A stretch of 64,000 nt of DNA, from positions 33,027,786-33,091,785 of the forward strand of contig CM044858.1 of assembly GCA_024500155.1 (NCBI GenBank), written 5' to 3'. The position numbers were made by a program, and so were the translations under genes. The notes under the pieces are model-generated. The model was not told the DNA's origin and did no database searches. It saw only the letters and a program-made list of their open reading frames with translations. The stretch comes from Chenopodium formosanum. Taxonomy: Eukaryota > Streptophyta > Magnoliopsida > Caryophyllales > Amaranthaceae. Positions within the stretch are counted from its first letter, which is position 1; each line of letters starts with the position of its first letter. Positions 1 to 9,525 of the stretch are shown here, piece by piece.

Positions 1-1028
1 AAATCGTCAAGGAACGACCTTTGGTTGGTATACCGATAACTAGATAAAAAGGGGGTTACGAAATGTAAACAATGGAAATAGAAAGAAGAAAGACACAATA
101 TGGTGACGCGGAAAACCCCAATGAAGGTGGGTAAAAACCGCGGGTGGCTACTTGTCCACCAATCCACTATGATACGGGCGTTATAGCCACTATTGATACA
201 AATACAATGATAATTCGGGCGTCTAAGGCCATAGGTAGTAGAGAAATAAATAAGGACAAGAATTAAGTATACATTAGAGCTATTGAGAAGATATATAAAC
301 TTTGAGTTGATCATAGAGCTTGTAGAATAATCGGAAGAGACATGTCATCATGTAGACCGTCGAACGGAGCCTCTTGATGTATCTTTTGATAAAGTATCTT
401 GTAGTGTATTCTTTTGTGGTGTTTTATGCCTGGAATATGGTGTGTATAATCTGCCTTAATGGCTGGTCGTTGCTCCTCTTTTATAGGCCATTAAGTGGTA
501 GAAAATCGGTTGAGGAAGATAAGGATGACTTCCTTGATTTTAGGAGGTTGTTTGTTGACTTCAAGACTTGGTCCCTTTGATGAATGTGGACTTGGTAAGG
601 CTCCATATCCGTTGTAACAACTTCATTGAGTGGTTAAAGGCTGCCAGAAATTCTCTCCTTAATTATAGGATCCACTAGTAACAACATTGACTTGTTCTGC
701 AGCTTTCTGGCGTCGCACTGCGAGACGCGTCATGGTTGGACGTCGGGCGTCAGCTTCAGTGTCATCTTCTGACGTCGTATGACTGAAGGACGTCGGAGGC
801 CACTGGAGATCGTTAGACTTCGCTGTAGTTGTCGGGCGTCAAGTATTGTCGTCCGTCACTAAGGTGCGTCATCGACATTAGCTATTGCTTGGAAATGGAC
901 ATTAGTTTCCTTGACATTCCCCATCTTATTCAACCTTGAACACCAAGACTCGTCTAACATACGACCGTCTTGGTCATAGGACAACACTTAGGCCTTTACT
1001 TTGTGTCTTGAGAATTTCACCCATAACA
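1..1028 (-). repeat. Long terminal repeat, 3' LTR of the minus-strand element
   Basis: Base 1 corresponds to base 3970 of the second copy, so only about 12 bp are missing. The copy ends in CATAACA at 1028, directly before a polypyrimidine stretch that is the purine tract on the minus strand. The 68-residue reading frame at 374-580 recurs in the other LTR at 4343-4549. It has no recognisable domain and is LTR sequence, not a gene. Confidence 0.88.
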
Positions 1029-1043
1029 ATAGCCCCCATTTTC
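1029..1043 (-). other. Polypurine tract of the element at 1-5013
   Basis: On the minus strand this reads AAAATGGGGGCTAT and abuts the LTR start TGTTATGGG. That is the expected place for plus-strand DNA priming during reverse transcription. Confidence 0.65.
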
Positions 1044-1479
1044 TTAGTTGAAGCACGCCGTAAACTAAGAAAATAAACTTTGCACATGATGTTACATTCA
1101 TATTGGTCCTAGCGTTGTTCAATGGCAACACTGGTTTGTAACTTGTCATAATTTTGTCTTTACATGCGTGTGTTGGTATTGAGAGACTTGTGATCCTGTC
1201 TTTTCTTGAGACAACATGACTTGGTGTCAAAATAACCTGTTTGCAACACTTATTGGCGATAAAGCCACTCGAAGAAAAATTAGTTTAATAATCATTGATT
1301 TTTACTAGCGACATAGCCATGTAAAAAGATAAACATATGATATAGTTAGGTGTCGAGACCATTTATGTTGTTGTCAAATAATGTTAGACAACATAAACAC
1401 ATAAGACATTGTAAAGTGATATCGGGCGACATGGCCATATAAGAAATGATATCTGGCGATAAAGCCATACTGGCGACTA

Positions 1480-1830
1480 GGCCATATCGAGTGTCATCGA
1501 AAGATGTCGGGCGACTAGGCCTCTTAATGATAAACTGGCGTCAAGGCCACTGGCGTCTGAGGCCATTTGTGAATCTGGAGTCAAGGCCACTGGCGTTATA
1601 GCCATTTATGAATCTGGCGTCAAGGCCACTAGCGTTATAGCCATTTATGAATCTGGCGTCAAGGCCACTGGCGACTAAGGCCGATTCTGGCGTCAAGGCC
1701 ACCGGCGACTAGGGCCGATTCTGGCGTCAAGGCCACTGGCGACTAAGGCCGATTCTGGCGTCAAGGCCACTGGCGACTAAGGCTGATTCTGGCGTCAAGG
1801 CCACTGGCGACTAAGGCCACTTGAATAGCA
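1480..1830. repeat. Tandem repeat array, units of about 39 and 34 bp
   Basis: The unit alternates TCTGGCGTCAAGGCCAC with either a GCGTTATAGCCATTTATGAA type of spacer (three units) or a TGGCGACTAAGGCCGAT spacer (about five units). Simpler GGCGAC/GGCCAT pairs extend to the left. The GGCC and GGCGTC words give the array many CpG and CHG sites in otherwise A+T-rich DNA. Confidence 0.8.
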
Positions 1831-2689
1831 AAGAGAAAACATTTGGCAACAAGGCTAATAAGATGTCAAAGCATAGTGTTTCAATGCTAGGATCATTAAA
1901 GAAGGATATTAATTAAGTAAATATCACATAGTAGTGTAATTACTTATTAAGACATGATACAAGCGTCGTATGCTTCATGATTTCTTATGTATGTTCTTAT
2001 GTATGCAAATGTCTAAATGTATGCACTATTCGAATCGTATCGATCGTCGTCATGCGTAAGTAATTTGTATGTGTATACAACTATACATGCGTTTTGAATT
2101 TTAGAAAATGTAACAATGATGAGCAATAAATTGTAACTTAAGAGATAACATCATGACTTTCGAATTAAACTTTTGCTTTAGCCATCTAAGACATGAGTCA
2201 TATGCATAACTAATCGACATGAATCACATGCTATATACTTAGGTTGTTATCATGATATCAATAGTACATGAAATGCATCAACTAAGTTATGAAAATCATA
2301 CCATTGAATATTGTCATCTTGTATCTAACGTTTAGAGTCAATTACCTTCGTTGCCAATCGGGTGTCATCGAGCAATTGTCACTAGAACTTGATGTTAGAT
2401 TCGTGTATCATGGTGTCAAGACGGTGATCATCCTCGTAATGTCAACAGCAGTGCTTTGGAAAGCATATGCAACAACACACGTAATGACAAAGAAACATAT
2501 GAATTCATTAGATCACAAGTGACATGGGTTACGTGCAAGATAAATCATATGAAAATAAAGCAAAGTAACTAGATAGATATTGCATGTGGGTTGTATTGAA
2601 CATGCAAGCCACGAATGATATTTATGTGGAATTAGATCTTCAATTGAAGAGGTAACTTGCACTCGTGTTACTTTCGTCACTCGACTGTT

Positions 2690-2915
2690 CATCATCGTCG
2701 GAATCTGATGACGTTACTTGACTTACTGACGTGTCTTAGCTTGACGTCACGTCTCAACTCACTGTCGCGCATCGGGATCTGATGACGCGTCTCAACTTAC
2801 TGACGCGCGTCGGGATCTGATGACGCGTCTCGACTTGAGTCGGATCTGATGACGCGTCTCACCTCGATGTCGTGCGTCGGATTTGATGACGCGTCTCGAC
2901 TTACTGTCGTGCGTC
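2690..2915. repeat. GACGCGTC-rich imperfect tandem repeat
   Basis: About five imperfect units combine TCTGATGACGCGTCTC, an ACTTACTGACG or similar link, and CGCGTCGGGA. The palindromic core GACGCGTC recurs in most units. The LTR of the same element carries related words (GAGACGCGTC, GGCGTC near 715-850), so the array probably grew from element sequence. Confidence 0.7.
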
Positions 2916-3937
2916 AGAATAATCATGGTATCATGTTCAATTGTAAGGGTACTAGCCCCCAACTACTGTTGTTGCAACATATGGCTTAAGTTTCTTGTAA
3001 TCGTCTCCATTGGGTTTGTTTTGGATGTCTTTAGGACAATCCTGTGTCAAACTCACAATAATGCAAACGTTAATAGATAATGGACATAGCGTATGCAGAC
3101 AACTTAGTCATAGTCGAAGTTTCCGTCTCTTCGACTTTGATGTCAAATCACCATGTTGCTATGATATACTTTTGTCACCACCAACCCTATGACATGTGTC
3201 GCACGTGTGGTCCTACACACATTGCAAAAACATAACAATATTAGGAAAAATTTACTTTGAGACTTAGGAGTTTACCTCTCATGCACTATGCATGATGTTG
3301 TGTAACTTATCGTTTTTGGCATGATCATTGAGTGTGTTTAGTATCACCACTATCTTGGCGATGATTAACTTAAGGTCGTCAGAATTTGGTCCTTATGATC
3401 TTTGATCCTGTCACTTTATTTTATCTCAAAAACACTAGACATAGAGGTTAGTCATTACAAACATTGAGAAATTCGTAGGATAGCAATATGATACTAAACT
3501 AGCATCATGAACCAAGATAAAATATAATAATGTTGAATTCATGGATGTCAAAATAAGTAAAAGATGACTTATTGATCACTTTCAAGGGGGCAATAATGTC
3601 GTTGATGTCTGACGTCATAGTCGAAGTCTTTGCAGCGACAAAAAGAAGACAGCATCTGCATGAAACTTTCTAGAGGCGTAACTTTTAGCTCCGAACTCCA
3701 AATTGAGTGATTCTTGAGCCTAAATTCATTAACTTTTCAAGATATACAATTTTTCAGTGCAAAAGGGGGCTAAAAACGAATGCAGGATCATGAAAATGTA
3801 AGTAGACAGAAGCAGACCGAAAATGACTAATATTAGAATAATGGTAGTGTGGTGTAGCACTAGGACTATAGGCTTTTGTGTTTAGAGAATATTTTGTGGA
3901 AATTTGTTTGGCTATAGAAATAGAATCTAGTTATCGT

Positions 3938-3957
3938 CCCCACAGACAGTGCCAAAT
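3938..3957 (-). other. Primer-binding-like site of the element at 1-5013
   Basis: On the minus strand the 20 bases directly after the LTR read TTTGGCACTGTCTGTGGGGA. The Tat-lineage element has TTTGGTGCCGTCTGTGGGGA at the same place, identical at 17 of 20 positions. I could not match it with certainty to a particular tRNA. Confidence 0.7.
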
Positions 3958-5013
3958 TGTTAATGCCAAAAATCGTCAAGGAACGACCTTTGGTTGGGAT
4001 ACCGATAACTAGATAAAAAGGGGGTTGCGAAATGTAAACAATGGAAATAGAAAGAAGAAAGACACAATATGGTGACGCGAAAAACCCCAATGAAGGTGGG
4101 TAAAAACCGTGGGTGGCTACTTGTCCACCAATCCACTATGATACGGGCGTTATAGCCACTATTGATACAAATACAATGATAATTCGGGCGTCTAAGGCCA
4201 TAGGTAGTAGAGAAATAAATAAGGACAAGAATTAAGTATACATTAGAGCTATTGAGAAGATATATAAACTTTGAGTTGATCATAGAGCTTGTAGAATAAT
4301 CGGAAGAGACATGTCATCATGTAGACCGTCGAACGGAGCCTCTTGATGTATCTTTTGATAAAGTATCTTGTAGTGTATTCTTTTGTGGTGTTTTATGCCT
4401 GGAATATGGTATGTATAATCTGCCTTAATGGCTGGTCGTTGCTCCTCTTTTATAGGCCATTAAGTGGTAGAAAATCGGTTGAGGAAGATAAGGATGACTT
4501 CCTTGATTTTAGGAGGTTGTTTGTTGACTTCAAGACTTGGTCCCTTTGATGAATGTGGACTTGGTAAGGCTCCATATCCGTTGTAACAACTTCATTGAGT
4601 GGTTAAAGGCTGCCAGAAATTCTCTCCTTAATTATAGGATCCACTAGTAACAACATTGACTTGTTCTGCAGCTTTCTGGCGTCGCACTGCGAGACGCGTC
4701 ATGGTTGGACGTCGGGCGTCAGCTTCAGTGTCATCTTCTGACGTCGTATGACTGAAGAACGTCGGAGGCCACTGGAGATCGTTAGACTTCGCTGTAGTTG
4801 TCGGGCGTCAAGTATTGTCGTCCGTCACTAAGGTGCGTCGTCACTAAGGTGCGTCATCGACATTAGCTATTGCTTGGAAATGGACATTAGTTTCCTTGAC
4901 ATTCCCCATCTTATTCAACCTTGAACACCAAGACTCGTCTAACATACGGCCGTCTTGGTCATAGGACAACACTTAGGCCTTTACTTTGTGTCTTGAGAAT
5001 TTCACCCATAACA
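3958..5013 (-). repeat. Long terminal repeat, 5' LTR of the minus-strand element
   Basis: This 1056-bp copy runs from TGTTAATGCC to CCCATAACA. It matches 1-1028 almost perfectly but carries an extra 16-bp tandem copy (GTCACTAAGGTGCGTC) near 4838-4856. Its ends form the inverted pair TGTTA/TAACA. Confidence 0.88.
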
Positions 5014-5019
5014 GTATAT

Positions 5020-5053
<34 letters not shown>

Positions 5054-5225
5054 GTATGTATGTAGCTATTGCTTGGAAATGGACATTAGTTTCCTTGACA
5101 TTCCCCATCTTATTCAACCTTGAACACCAAGACTCGTCTAACATACGGCCGTCTTGGTCATAGGACAACACTTAGGCCTTTACTTTGTGTCTTGAGAATT
5201 TCACCCATAACAGTATATATATATG

Positions 5226-5306
<81 letters not shown>

Positions 5307-5382
5307 GTCTGTGTGTGTGTGTATATATATGTGTATATATATGTATATATATATATATATGTGTGTGTGTGTATATATATAC

Positions 5383-5413
<31 letters not shown>

Positions 5414-5434
5414 CATATACATATATATATACAT

Positions 5435-5501
<67 letters not shown>

Positions 5502-5571
5502 TATACATATATATATACATATACATATATATATATACATATATATATACATATATATATATGTATATAAA
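5014..5571. repeat. TA/TG/CA microsatellite with an embedded duplicate LTR end
   Basis: Alternating TA with blocks of TGTA, GTGT and ACATAT fills 5014-5063 and 5214-5571. All reading frames here are repeats of Tyr, Ile, Val and His and are artefacts. The block adjoins the LTR exactly, which suggests the retrotransposon inserted into a pre-existing TA tract that later expanded. Confidence 0.9.
5064..5213. repeat. Duplicate of the last 150 bp of the LTR
   Basis: The segment from AGCTATTGCTTGG to CCCATAACA repeats 4864-5013 with its flanking TA tract. A tandem duplication of about 200 bp (LTR end plus microsatellite) explains it, mediated by slippage or unequal exchange in the TA repeats. Confidence 0.85.
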
Positions 5572-5823
5572 ATGACCCCTTACTCGAGCAATTTTTACAA
5601 CTAAAAAATTTAAAGACACATAAATAGAGATGTTTCTTCACACTCAAAACAATGTATTTACGTGGGTTTTTTTTTTTTTTTTTTTTTTTTTTTGCCAATT
5701 TCAATCAATAATATTTGGCAAACAAATAAAACAATGATACGTGTCTCATATAACCAGTTAACTAGGTCACCATCCAGTCATTACTTGTTTTAAGCAGATA
5801 TATTCTAAAGGCTGTATTATTCT

Positions 5824-6011
5824 CAGTGGCGGAGCCTGAATTTCTAAGTGGGGGGGGGGGGGAGGGGGATTATACCTACGTATACATGATATAACATTGA
5901 AAAAACCAACTCCTCTACACCAAAATTAATGACAATTAAAAGCAAATTTAATTAATATCTTGAGCCAAGGGGGGACCAAGCCCCCACCAGCCCCCCTTGG
6001 CTCCGCCCCTG
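5824..6011. mobile_element. hAT-like MITE
   Basis: A 188-bp element with terminal inverted repeats CAGTGGCGGAGCC and GGCTCCGCCCCTG. It is flanked by an 8-bp target duplication, ATTATTCT and ATTATTTT, with one mismatch. The length of the duplication and the CAG...CTG ends are typical of non-autonomous hAT elements. A G13 run lies near the left end, and C-rich and G-rich tracts near the right end could pair with it. No coding capacity. Confidence 0.8.
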
Positions 6012-6068
6012 ATTATTTTGAAATAATAAAAAAGTTGACTTGTTTTTGACATATCGCTTTAATATTTA

Positions 6069-6762
6069 TTATTTTTTAGGAAATTTTGTCAAAAAAAAAC
6101 CATTTGTAACAATTATTTTGTTGGAAAAAACCTTATAACAAATTTTTGGCAAGGAGAAACCAGATTGTAAAATATTCTGTTGAAGACAACCTGAGATCTC
6201 TAATCACTCAATTAACCACTAATTTTTTCCTTAATTATTCAATTAGTCATAACTTTCACTAATTATTTAATAATTAAGTTGATTTATAAATTAAAAAAAA
6301 AAAAAAAAAACCACCCTCACCACCACCAGTCAACCACACTCTCCTTCTCCCCCTCCCATGGCAACAACCTCCTCTCGACCTCCACCATCCCCAGTCGCCG
6401 CCTAGAACCCCTACCCCCGCCAAACCGACCCCCTCCCTTTCCCTTTTACCCTCGGCCGGGAGGGGGTCGCTGCCATGGGAGGGGGAGAAGGAGAGGGTGG
6501 TAGACTGGTGGTGGTGAAGAAGGTTTTTGTTTTTTGTTATTTTTTTAATTTAATTATTAATTAGTTAGTGAAGGTTATGACTAATTAGAAGAATTAAGGG
6601 TAAATTAGTGGTTAATTGAGTGATTAGAGATTTCAGGTTGTCTTCAGCAAAAATATTTTACAATCTGGTTTCTCCTTGCCAAAAAACTTTTATAAGGTTT
6701 TTTTCACAAAATAGTTGTTAAAAATGGTTTTTTCTGATAAAATTTCCTATTTTTTTTATAAT
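6069..6762. mobile_element. Long foldback (hairpin) element of about 690 bp
   Basis: Two arms of more than 300 bp are inverted copies of each other. Outer parts pair AGGAAATTTTGTC (about 6078-6090) with GATAAAATTTCCT (about 6736-6748). Inner parts pair the pyrimidine-rich 6310-6365 with the purine-rich 6470-6525. The loop is roughly 6370-6465. There is no transposase, and a clean target duplication could not be fixed in the T-rich flanks. Very long inverted repeats suggest a Mutator-derived or foldback type. A transcript across it would form a long double-stranded RNA. The frame at 6279-6503 is a by-product of the GC-rich core. Confidence 0.75.
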
Positions 6763-8564
6763 TTTTCCCATTCATTTTTGTTTAACCGCATATTGATACC
6801 ATTTGTGTTAATCATATGCATGCATCTTGTTTGCAATTACATTCTTCATAACATGTTAACAATATGACAATATAAGTGCGACTTGATCAACTGCTTTGAT
6901 ATTAATCAACCCCAAGCTTAACCTGAACACAAGAAGGATCTATATCCAACTTGAAATTTATCCAACCCAAACATGAGAAAATTCAAATTACTCACCATAT
7001 ATGTTAGAAATCCGACTAAATACAACTTAAAACAAAATTCAAAATGATAAATGACTTAACATAACATTAATCGAACTTGACCCCTAACCAGATTCCAAGC
7101 CCGGCCTGAATGCTAAATGTATTTGACATGGTCTGAGACCTAACATATCCTTAATAGAACCCAAAAAATACATGAACAAGGACATTGGGCTGGGATTTTC
7201 ACTCCATAATTACTCATGATAAACAATCATTGTTGTCATTTATTAGTGGCTAACCTCCCTACTCAGACAAATCAATAAACTTTTCAAACATGTTGTCGAT
7301 GTGGACGAGACGATATAAGAAAGTATTGTATTTCGTAGTAGCTAGTTATATTAAGTTTTAAATAAATAAATAGAAAAACAATTGATTCTTGACTTTGTTG
7401 CATTGCAAGCAACATAATAAAATTAAGAGATAAAACCATATCCATGTGATTATTTATTTAGCAATTAAGTTTTTGCATGTGAGTTGGTCATCAATTGTTT
7501 CCTTTGATCTCTTTCCCTTATTTGGCGTTTCGGAATCATTTTCTTAATTAAATAAATTGAATGATTAGATTTAAAAAGAAAAAAACTAGTGAGTAGCCCG
7601 ATCGTTGCCCCGAAATACTACTTCTGTAGTATTTAATAGTGCGTATATAGTATGTATTTTCAATATTTTTATAGTATAATATTATTTAGTGTGCAACATT
7701 AAAGCATAATTGATTATTTGCCTAGATGGTTGATTAATAATACGTTTTTAGGAACGCCTTTTAATATATTAGTATAGATTTAATATAGGGTTATGAAAAT
7801 ATTATTATCTAATAGTCACGGGAAATCTAATCCCCCAACATTAAATATTAAATATAAATAAGAGATTTCCTCAAAATAAAAAAAATAATAAAAAATAAAT
7901 AAATAAGAGAGGAGTAGTTGCACCAATGCCTTGTGCTAATCAATTACTGGCATTAGCAAGTTTTGTTCACCACTTTAAGAGTGGAACTAGTTGCACCTGT
8001 TAAATTGGTTTAATAACATTTCCTAAAAATAAAAATAATAATACTAATAATAATAATAATAAAAAAAAAAGTTGTTTATTAACATGAAATGCATATATGA
8101 AGTATAAGGAAAAATTGACTGTCAAAAGAATATGGACATATACATATTCATAGCCGTGAAGAGAAATAAAACATGATGTGTATCCTTATCAAAGAACATG
8201 AAATTTAAATTGAAAAAGGCATATAATTTAAAATGATAGAACATGTAATTATGATAGAGAAACACGACATTATAACAATGAACATAGAATAGGAAGTGAT
8301 GCAATGGATGTATACTTTAGGGATTTTTTTTTTTTTTTTTTTTGGGCTCCTTTTAATTTGAACCATATGATCTTTCAAGGGTTGGATAAGTATCATGCAT
8401 GCACTCGCTTGTGAGGTATAATTTAAGAGCAAAATATGAAATAAGCATATATTGTCTTAGTTTCGAATTGATCGCAATAGTAGACTCAACACATAGTTTT
8501 AGGGAAATTGTACTTTGTAGCCTTTTTACTTTTGTAGCTAGGTGGGGACGAAAGACGGAATTTT
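6763..8564. other. A+T-rich intergenic DNA without recognisable genes
   Basis: Only short frames without motifs occur. Simple tracts include a TAA-rich run near 8038-8070 and a poly-T run at about 8322-8343. Nothing else is supported. Confidence 0.6.
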
Positions 8565-8580
8565 ATAATATAAGCGCAAT

Positions 8581-8744
8581 ACCAATTGGATATTGGTGTA
8601 GAGGTGATTGTGTTTACACTTGGTTGAGAGGACCTGTGTTCGATCCCCCGCAACAACAATTGAGAGGGGAGTGGAACCTAACCACCCAAAACTGATCCTC
8701 GAATCCGGATTAACCCAAAAGGTAAACCAGGTGGAACACCAAAA
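8581..8744 (+). mobile_element. tRNA-derived SINE with target-site duplication
   Basis: The 164-bp body has an RNA polymerase III box A (TGGTGTAGAGG, 8594-8604) and a box B (GTGTTCGATCC, 8636-8646) about 42 bp apart, as in tRNA genes. It is flanked by a 16-bp duplication, ATAATATAAGCGCAAT at 8565-8580 and ATAATATAAGTGCAAT at 8745-8760, with one difference. The 3' end is short (ACCAAAA). SINEs are copied by LINE enzymes. I do not assign a named family. Confidence 0.85.
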
Positions 8745-8760
8745 ATAATATAAGTGCAAT

Positions 8761-9325
8761 TAGTGGAGATATATTTAAGTGTTGGGGACAAAGATAAACA
8801 AAGTTAATTCAAGTGAGGTAAGCTAGTTGGAAGGATAAACAAAAAAAAAATGCATAGGTTTAAAAACAAAAAAAAAAAAAAAAAAAAGCGAAATAATTAC
8901 TTACATAAATCCTTACTAAATAGGAGTAAAAATGTATTGCAATTAATTAAATTCAGATGAAAAAGTCAAATGTTACAATTAATTTGAAATGAGGTACTGT
9001 CAAAGTTTTAAGATATCTCATGTTTATCTCCAATTCTCCATTATAAACAAACCATATATATTTAACTTATTTTGAACATTCAAAAGATAAATGGTAAGTA
9101 TATGATTGAACTTGTGATTTGATGATGCCATGATAATAAGATCCTTGAATTTATTATAGTTGATGAGATTAAATATATTATCAAAGTTGTTGAACAAAGG
9201 TGAACAAACACGAATGATGAGTTGTTAAGTAAGTTTATCTCGGAAATAAATTAATAAGTCATCATTTGATTAATTTAAATTAAATATGGAAAGATTATAA
9301 CAAAGCCAACATCATTTGATAGAAA
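8761..9325. other. A+T-rich intergenic DNA
   Basis: It contains an A-rich tract at 8864-8887 and no recognisable gene. The right end approaches the 3' end of the receptor kinase gene. Confidence 0.5.
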
Positions 9326-9327
9326 AT

Positions 9328-9333
9328 TTTATT
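9328..9333 (-). terminator. Candidate polyadenylation signal of the receptor kinase gene
   Basis: AATAAA on the minus strand lies about 195 bases after the stop codon, a plausible 3' UTR length. Plant signals are loose, so this is a weak call. Confidence 0.3.
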
Positions 9334-9525
9334 TACATCATTATAGCTGCATTCAGGTTAATACAATAATAATAATAAGTCATCATCTTTATGTAATTAG
9401 ATCATACACTCACAATAATCAGTCTGTTAGCATGAAATTCCTGGAAAAACAATCAAATCTTAACTCAAAATAAGTAATCTTGTTTTGAAATGCACCAAGA
9501 AGACTTAATCCACAGTATGAAATGG

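Larger units (their letters stand above)
1044..3937 (-). other. Non-coding internal region of the element at 1-5013
   Basis: No retroviral-type domain is visible in six frames; the frames present are short and without motifs. The region holds two GC-rich arrays built on GGCGTC, GGCC and GACGC words (listed separately), with A+T-rich sequence between them. It probably serves as packaging and template sequence only. Confidence 0.6.
1..5013 (-). mobile_element. Non-autonomous LTR retrotransposon (LARD-like), minus orientation, left edge cut by window
   Basis: Two near-identical direct copies of about 1.04 kb flank an internal part of about 2.9 kb. Read on the minus strand the LTR begins TGTTATGGG and ends TTAACA. 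A primer-binding-like site follows the right LTR and a purine tract precedes the left one, so the element reads right to left. No gag, protease, RT or integrase motif is visible in the internal part on either strand, so it must depend on another element's enzymes. By eye the LTRs differ at about 7 positions plus one 16-bp tandem duplication, which indicates a young insertion. The primer site resembles that of the Tat-lineage element at 49864-61068. Only about 12 bp of the left LTR lie outside the window. Confidence 0.85.

Noticed and set aside
374..580. 68-codon frame repeated at 4343-4549
   Set aside because: The repetition comes from the two LTRs. There is no domain, and the hydrophobic pattern is that of random A+T-rich DNA.
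1480..1830. CRISPR-like regular array
   Set aside because: Units are head-to-tail and near-identical without unique spacers, inside a plant retrotransposon.
5120..5704. Several overlapping frames of 115-167 codons on both strands
   Set aside because: They are translations of the TA/TG microsatellite (Tyr, Ile, Val, His repeats) and have no coding signal.
6279..6503. 74-codon Pro/His-rich frame
   Set aside because: Lies in the loop and inner arm of the hairpin element; composition explains it.
8581..8660. A functional tRNA gene
   Set aside because: Box A and B are present but the cloverleaf is not complete, and the unit has a SINE-type target duplication, so it is a tRNA-derived SINE.
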